64,000 nucleotides of DNA, taken from positions 29,828 to 93,827 of the forward strand of contig NZ_MECL01000077.1 of assembly GCF_014596445.1 (NCBI RefSeq), read 5' to 3'. This DNA is from Streptomyces sp. CBMA29 (GTDB lineage Bacteria; Actinomycetota; Actinomycetes; Streptomycetales; Streptomycetaceae). Below are positions 59,447 through 64,000 of the stretch, in pieces. Every line of letters begins with the position of its first letter. The first letter of the stretch is position 1. The notes below the pieces were generated by a model, which saw only the letters and a list, made by a program, of their open reading frames with translations, was not told the origin of the DNA and searched no databases. The position numbers were made by a program, and so were the translations under genes.

Positions 59447-59866
59447 ATGAACGTCTTCACGAACGTCACCGCCTTCTGGAACGCCTTCGTCGGCGTGCTC
59501 CTCAAGCTCGTCGCCGGGCTCGGCTTCGCCACTCCGGCCCGCACCGCCCGCGTCCGCACCGCCGCCGCCCAGGCCGCCGCCGTCCCGGCCGCCGCTGTCG
59601 CGAACGGTACGGCCGCCGCGCCGGACGCCGCGCCGACACCCGCCAGGACACCGTCCTGCGCCGCGCTGCTGCCGGCCCCGCGCCCCGGCAGCCGCTCGCT
59701 GCCGCCCACGATGAAGCAGCGCATCAGGGCCGAGGCGCACGGCTCCTCCCCCTCCGCCCGCAGCATCGCCCCGGACACCGGCGAGGCACTGCCGTACCCC
59801 GCGAGTCCGGCCCTCGCGGACCACGCCCTGACCAGCACCGCGGACGAAGCGGTGCTCGTCCGCTGA
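59447..59866 (+). CDS. Small Ala-rich protein (DUF6344-like)
   Basis: 139 aa from the ATG at 59447. N-terminal NVTAFWNAFVGVLLKLVAGLGF forms a hydrophobic, probably membrane-associated helix. An Ala/Pro-rich linker (AAAVPAAAVANGTAAAPDAA) and a basic/acidic tail with PTMKQRIRAEAHGSSPS follow. The layout matches DUF6344 proteins of Streptomyces as I remember them. Function unknown. Single gene. Confidence 0.65.
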   Translation: MNVFTNVTAFWNAFVGVLLKLVAGLGFATPARTARVRTAAAQAAAVPAAAVANGTAAAPDAAPTPARTPSCAALLPAPRPGSRSLPPTMKQRIRAEAHGSSPSARSIAPDTGEALPYPASPALADHALTSTADEAVLVR

Positions 59867-60227
59867 GCCGGACCGCGTACGCAGTCCCCGCACGAACTCC
59901 CCTTCTGTACAAGCTTCTTGTACGACCAGCACCGCCAGCACCGCACCGACCCCACAGATTTCTGCGCCCGACAAGCGCAGCGCTCACCCTCTTTACACCA
60001 GCAGCCACACCAGCAGCCGCACCAGCAGCCCCACCAGCCAGCCGCACCGTCAGCCGTATCCGCAGCCAGTCCGTCAGCCCGTACCCCTGCCGTGATCGCG
60101 TGACCCGCGCCCCTGTGACGTCCCCGGGAGCGATGGGATCAAGCCGGAATCACGGCCGAAACGGGCTCGGCTGAGCGGGTATCCGCACCTTTGTGCGGGC
60201 GGGGCAAGGATGCGCAAGGATGGGCCC
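59867..60227. other. Intergenic region with 12-bp tandem repeats
   Basis: CACCAGCAGCCG-type units repeat about four times at 59999-60050. A plus frame through them would be His/Gln-rich but has no RBS. No gene called. A palindromic GTACAAG-CTT-CTTGTAC lies near 59907-59923. Confidence 0.5.
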
Positions 60228-61124
60228 GTGACCTCAGCCAATGAGCCCAGCGGGCAGCATCGATCAGCGGACGTGTCGTCCGCCGCCTCCTACTCCGCCC
60301 CTCCGCCGCGGCTGATCGCCACCGACCTGGACGGCACGCTGCTGCGCGACGACAAGACGGTGTCCCCGCGTACGGTCGCGGCGCTCGCCGACGCCGAGGC
60401 CGCGGGCATCGAGGTCTTCTTCGTCACCGGGCGCCCCGCACGCTGGATGGACACCGTCGCGGACCACCTCGCGGGGCACGGCATGGCCATCCTGGCCAAC
60501 GGAGCCTCCGTCTGGGACCTGCGCAAAGGCGAGTTGATCGAGGCGTTCCCGCTGCCGGAGGACGACGCCCTCGCCGTCGCGCACGCGCTGCGCGCCGCCG
60601 TGCCCGGCACGACCTTCGCCGTCGAACGCGCCGACACGTTCTACCGCGAGCCGGACTACCCGCGTGTCATCGAGCCGGACTTCGGCCCCACGGCCCCGAT
60701 CGAGGAACTGCTCGCCGTGCGCGACGAGCGCCAGCCGCTGCTGAAGCTGCTCGCCAAGCACCCGTCCATCGACCCGGACGAATTCCTCGCCATCGGCCTG
60801 AGCGTGGCGGGGCAGCACGGCGAGATCACCCGGTCCAGCGACAGCGCGCTGCTGGAGATCAGCGGCGAGGGCGTCAGCAAGGCCACGACGCTGGCGCGAT
60901 GTTGCGCCGAGCGCGGGGTGTCGGCCGCGGAGGTCGTCGCCTTCGGCGACATGCCGAACGACCTCGCGATGCTCGGATGGGCCGGTACGTCGTACGCCGT
61001 CGCGAACGCCCACCCCCGCGTGCTGGCCACGACCACGCACCGGACCGAGTCCAACAACGACGACGGGGTCGCCCGCGTCATCGAGCGGATCATCGCCGCC
61101 CGGCACGTCGACGGAACCGCGTAG
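60228..61124 (+). CDS. HAD-superfamily phosphatase (Cof type)
   Basis: 298 aa; GTG 60228 has AAGGA upstream and ATG 60210 is an alternative. Motif [18 protein letters not shown], motif II FFVTGR, C2 cap, motif [21 protein letters not shown]. Close in design to the serS-linked paralogue at 43678. Substrate unknown. Tail-to-tail with the sensor kinase gene. Confidence 0.92.
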   Translation: MTSANEPSGQHRSADVSSAASYSAPPPRLIATDLDGTLLRDDKTVSPRTVAALADAEAAGIEVFFVTGRPARWMDTVADHLAGHGMAILANGASVWDLRKGELIEAFPLPEDDALAVAHALRAAVPGTTFAVERADTFYREPDYPRVIEPDFGPTAPIEELLAVRDERQPLLKLLAKHPSIDPDEFLAIGLSVAGQHGEITRSSDSALLEISGEGVSKATTLARCCAERGVSAAEVVAFGDMPNDLAMLGWAGTSYAVANAHPRVLATTTHRTESNNDDGVARVIERIIAARHVDGTA

Positions 61125-61142
61125 CCACACCGCACCGCCCGG

Positions 61143-62954
61143 TCAGTCCGTACGCAGCGGCGCCTCCCACCGCACCGTCGTACCCACACCCTCCGGGCCA
61201 GGCCCGAAGCGGCTTGAGCCGCCCAGCGACTGGGCGCGGCGGGAGAGATTGCGCAGGCCGCTGCGGCGGCCGGCCGGGGGGATGCCGACGCCGTCGTCGG
61301 TGGCGGTCAGGCGGACCGCGTCGGCGCCGCCGGGGAGGGTGGCGGTGGCGTCGAGGGTGATGTCGATGCGCGAGGCGCGGGCGTGCCGGAAGGCGTTGGA
61401 GAGGACTTCGCGCAGCGCCGCGACGAGGTTCTTGGCGGTGGGCTCGCCCACCAGCGCGTCGACCGGGCCGACGAAACGTACGGACGGCTGGAAGCCGAGC
61501 GGTACGGCGGCGGTGCCGACCTCGCGCAGGACGCGGGCGCGCAGGCCGGAGGGGGCGTCGTCGGGCGCCTGCTGGAGGGCGTAGACGGCGGTGCGCACCT
61601 CCTGGATGGTGGCGTCGAGTTCGTCGACGGCGTGGCCGATGCCCTCGCGCACCTCGGGCGTACGGGCCCTGCGGCCGGCGCCCTCCAGCATCATGCCGGT
61701 GGCGAAGAGCCGCTGGATGACGAGGTCGTGCAGGTCACGGGCGATACGGTCGCGGTCCTTGTAGACGGCGAGGCGTTCGCGGTCGCGCTGCACGTCGGCC
61801 AGGACGAGCGCGAGCGCGGCCTGGGCGGCGAACTGGGTGGCCAGTACGTGCTCGGCCTCGGTGAACGGACGGCCGCCGGGCCCGCGCGGCAGCGCGAGGA
61901 TGCCGATGACACGGTCGTTGCTCCGCAACGGGAGCATCATGGTCGGCCCGAAGCGTTCCGCCAGCCGCGTGGTAGTGCGCGGGTCGGAGGCGGCGTCCGC
62001 CACGAAGACGGCCTCGCCGTTGAGGAGTTGGGCCGCGATCGGATTCTGCGGCGAGATGACGGTGCCGACCATGCCGGCCGGCTCGGCGGCGGAGGCCGCG
62101 ACGACTTCGAGGCCGCCGTCCCCGGCCCCGTTCTCGTCGAGGCTCGGCAGCATGACCAGCGCGGCGGCGGACTCGGCGAGCTTGCGGGCCCACACCGCGA
62201 CGACGTCGAGCGCGTCGCTGGTGCCGTCCCCGGTGAGCAGGGCCGTGGTGACGGCGGCGGCGCCGCTGATCCAGTGCTCGCGCTGCCGGGTGGCCTCGTA
62301 CTGCCGGGCGTTGCCGATCGCGATCCCGGCCTCCATGGCGAGGACACGCAGCATGGCGGTGTCCTCGTCGGTGAACTGCCAGCCGCCGCGCTTCTCGGTG
62401 AGGTAGAGATTGCCGAAGATCTCGGTGTGGACGCGGATCGGGACGCCCAGGAAGGTGTTCATCGGCGGGTGTCCTGGCGGCAGGCCAACGGCGCGGGCGT
62501 CGTTCGACAGGTCGGCCAGCCGCAGCGGCACCGGGTGCCGGATCACCTCGCCGAGCAGCCCGGTGTGGCCGTCGGGCAGCGCGCCCATCCGCTCGGCGTC
62601 GGCCTCGTTGATCCCGTACGTGATGAAGTCCGCGAGTCCCGAGCCGTCCGCGTCGAGGACGCCGAGCGCGGCGTAACGCGCTCCGGCCAGCTCGGCCGCC
62701 GTCTCCACGATGCGGCGCAGCGTGGTGTGCAGCTCGATGCCGGTGCCGACCGAGACGACCGCTTCCAGCAGGTCGGGCAGCCGCACGGTGATCTGGGAGG
62801 CGATGCCCTGGAAGCTGAGGGTGGTCGGCTCGGGGGGCTCCCCGTCGCCGGGTGCCTGTCCGGAAGAGGCCGGTGCCGCCCCGGCCGTCTCCGTGCCCGC
62901 TCCCGCGGGCGTCCCGCCGGGCATCCCGCCGGGCATCTCGCTGTCTGAGGCCAT
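61143..62954 (-). CDS. GAF-GAF sensor histidine kinase (DevS/DosS-like)
   Basis: 603 aa. Gly/Pro/Ala-rich start, GAF domain 1 (~60-210) with HPPMNTFLGVPIRVHTEIFG and FGNLYLTEKRGG, GAF 2 (~225-375), HisKA_3 with the phospho-His in RDRIARDLHDLVIQRLFATG, and HATPase_c with LREVLSNAFRHARAS, DDGVGIP and SGLRNLSRRA. The His in the HPPM segment aligns, from memory, with the heme ligand of mycobacterial DevS, so redox or gas sensing is plausible. The response regulator is not adjacent. Next to the cydCD end, a respiratory link. Confidence 0.9.
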   Translation of the reverse strand: MASDSEMPGGMPGGTPAGAGTETAGAAPASSGQAPGDGEPPEPTTLSFQGIASQITVRLPDLLEAVVSVGTGIELHTTLRRIVETAAELAGARYAALGVLDADGSGLADFITYGINEADAERMGALPDGHTGLLGEVIRHPVPLRLADLSNDARAVGLPPGHPPMNTFLGVPIRVHTEIFGNLYLTEKRGGWQFTDEDTAMLRVLAMEAGIAIGNARQYEATRQREHWISGAAAVTTALLTGDGTSDALDVVAVWARKLAESAAALVMLPSLDENGAGDGGLEVVAASAAEPAGMVGTVISPQNPIAAQLLNGEAVFVADAASDPRTTTRLAERFGPTMMLPLRSNDRVIGILALPRGPGGRPFTEAEHVLATQFAAQAALALVLADVQRDRERLAVYKDRDRIARDLHDLVIQRLFATGMMLEGAGRRARTPEVREGIGHAVDELDATIQEVRTAVYALQQAPDDAPSGLRARVLREVGTAAVPLGFQPSVRFVGPVDALVGEPTAKNLVAALREVLSNAFRHARASRIDITLDATATLPGGADAVRLTATDDGVGIPPAGRRSGLRNLSRRAQSLGGSSRFGPGPEGVGTTVRWEAPLRTD

Positions 62955-62990
62955 GAACCGAGGTTATTTGCTGGCGTATGTCCGGGAAAG

Positions 62991-64000
62991 TCAGGCCGTG
63001 CCCGTGCCCACGAGCGAACGCGGCCCCGGGGCGGCGGCCGTGGCACCGGCCAGGGCCGTGTCCGCGAGCCGTTCCCGCTCCAGGGCGCGGCGGAACGGCC
63101 CCTCGGCCGCCGCCAGTTCCTCGTAGCCGCCGCGCTGCACGACCCGTCCGCGCTCCAGCACCACGATCTCGTCCACCGCGCCGCCCGCGAGACCGGCCAG
63201 CCGGTGGGTGATCAGCAGCGTCGTGCGGCCGCGCGTGGCGGCCAGCAGGTCGGCGGTCAGGGCGTCGGCGGTGGCCAGGTCGAGGTGTTCGGCGGGCTCG
63301 TCCAGGACGAGGACGGGGAAACGGGCGAGCAGCGCGCGGGCCAGGGCGAGGCGCTGGCGCATGCCGCCGGACAGCCGGGCGCCGTGTTCGCCGACGAGGG
63401 TGTCCAGGTCGATGTCCAGCCGGGCGGCGGCCAGCGCGTCCCGCAGTGCGCCGTCGTCCGCGCCGGGGCGGGCGAGCCGCAGATTCTCCCGGACGGTGCT
63501 GTCGAAGACGTGCGCGTCCTGGGCGCACAGGCCGACGAGGCGGCGTACGTCGTCGCCGTCCAGACCCGCCGCGTCCTGCCCCGCCAGCGTGTACGTGCCC
63601 GACTCGGCGTCAAGGAACCGCAGCAGTACGTGCGCGAGCGTCGTCTTGCCCGCGCCCGAGGCGCCGACGACCGCGATCCTGCGGCCCTCGGTGAGGGTGA
63701 GGCCGACGCCGTCCAGCGCCGGTACGTCCTGGCCCGGGTGGCGGGCCGTCACCTCCCGTACGACCAGCGGGAACGGTGACGCGGGCGGGGTCGCGGGCCG
63801 CTCCGGCTCGCGTACGGGCAGCGGCGCGTCCAGCACTTCGCTCACCCGCGCCGCCGAGCGCCGGCTCCGCTGCCGCTGCTGGGCCGCGAGCGGCATCCCG
63901 GCGACGGCCTCGAAGGCGGCCAGCGGGGTCAGTACGAGCACGGCCAGCGCGACGCCCTGGAGGTGGTGGCCGCTGACGGCCCGGACGCCGACGTACGCGC
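62991..64000 (-). CDS. CydCD-type thiol-reductant ABC exporter, C-terminal part (partial)
   Basis: The frame continues unbroken past position 64000, so the 5' end is outside the window. Visible: a last membrane helix region (GVALAVLVLTPLAAFEAV), linker, then the ATPase with Walker A VVGASGAGKTTLAHVL, Q-loop LCAQDAHVF, signature LSGGMRQRLALARAL and Walker B VLVLDEPAEHLD. This matches the CydC half of CydC/CydD; in Streptomyces the two are often fused (recalled). It exports cysteine/glutathione-type thiols needed to assemble cytochrome bd. Confidence 0.88.
   Translation of the reverse strand, partial: AYVGVRAVSGHHLQGVALAVLVLTPLAAFEAVAGMPLAAQQRQRSRRSAARVSEVLDAPLPVREPERPATPPASPFPLVVREVTARHPGQDVPALDGVGLTLTEGRRIAVVGASGAGKTTLAHVLLRFLDAESGTYTLAGQDAAGLDGDDVRRLVGLCAQDAHVFDSTVRENLRLARPGADDGALRDALAAARLDIDLDTLVGEHGARLSGGMRQRLALARALLARFPVLVLDEPAEHLDLATADALTADLLAATRGRTTLLITHRLAGLAGGAVDEIVVLERGRVVQRGGYEELAAAEGPFRRALERERLADTALAGATAAAPGPRSLVGTGTA

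Noticed and set aside
59918..60103. His/Gln-repeat small protein
   Set aside because: Produced by 12-bp tandem DNA repeats, with no ribosome binding site.
1..64000. CRISPR array
   Set aside because: No regularly spaced repeats with unique spacers were seen; the short repeats found are tandem, paired or palindromic.
1..64000. rRNA genes or additional tRNAs
   Set aside because: No other cloverleaf or rRNA-like segments were recognised by eye; a covariance search would be decisive.

Overview
This is actinobacterial DNA, almost certainly Streptomyces or a very close relative. It is GC-rich, uses many GTG starts and 4-base ATGA/GTGA overlaps, and carries a pSAM2-type integrative element. A Streptomyces-style core follows: htrA-like protease, GDPD, SEC-C protein, copper/Dyp-peroxidase operon, pheA, serS, ABC-2 exporters, and a cydCD end. 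From memory, this order resembles the serS-cydCD part of the S. coelicolor chromosome; no alignment was run.

Positions 1-1910 are a graveyard of older integration. A truncated copy of the hypothetical gene at 4945-5505 abuts the C-terminal third of an integrase. A 46-aa membrane-peptide gene and two strong hairpins follow. The hairpin at 1842-1899 is probably the original terminator of the tRNA-Ser gene.

Positions 1911-21747 are an actinomycete integrative and conjugative element (AICE), bounded by a perfect 57-bp direct repeat. The right copy lies inside an intact tRNA-Ser(UGA); the left copy is only the tRNA 3' part. The conserved backbone is on the right: KorSA-like GntR repressor, membrane protein, FtsK/TraB DNA pump, small zinc-finger and membrane proteins, DUF proteins, xis and int. 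No recognisable replicase (RepSA, RepAM or Prim-Pol) is present. The left half is cargo. It holds an AT-richer 786-aa protein with a zinc ribbon and a PD-(D/E)XK-like nuclease motif, an FkbM methyltransferase, a GntR/ATPase regulatory cassette, a secreted beta-rich protein with a lipoprotein, and a family-2 glycosyltransferase. Two sets of palindromic operators (AAGASGWCTTGASGA and CTAGTNNACTAG) suggest two separate GntR circuits inside the element.

Positions 21779-44604 are core genes: HtrA/PDZ protease, GDPD, anti-sigma-type ATPases, a SpoIIE-type phosphatase that lacks a metal Asp, PepP, and a copper-trafficking block (YcnI, Sco, PCuAC, CopCD, Tat-exported Dyp peroxidase). pheA and serS follow, separated by a striking cluster of DnaA boxes.

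Positions 44605-64000 hold a rhomboid-like protein, a divided four-gene ABC-2 exporter, an EphD-like epoxide hydrolase/SDR fusion with an M24 peptidase, a ferritin-like protein and a MerR regulator. Next come an F420-type (LLM) oxidoreductase and a toxin-antitoxin pair in a segment bracketed by a perfect 70-bp repeat, then an MFS/TetR operon, a HAD phosphatase, a GAF sensor kinase, and the C-terminal end of a CydCD-type ABC exporter running off the right edge.

The best candidate for an undescribed system is the cargo nuclease at 2517-4877, just inside the left attachment site. The DnaA-box cluster, the CTAG-rich sites in the element and the 70-bp repeat around the toxin-antitoxin segment are the next most interesting.
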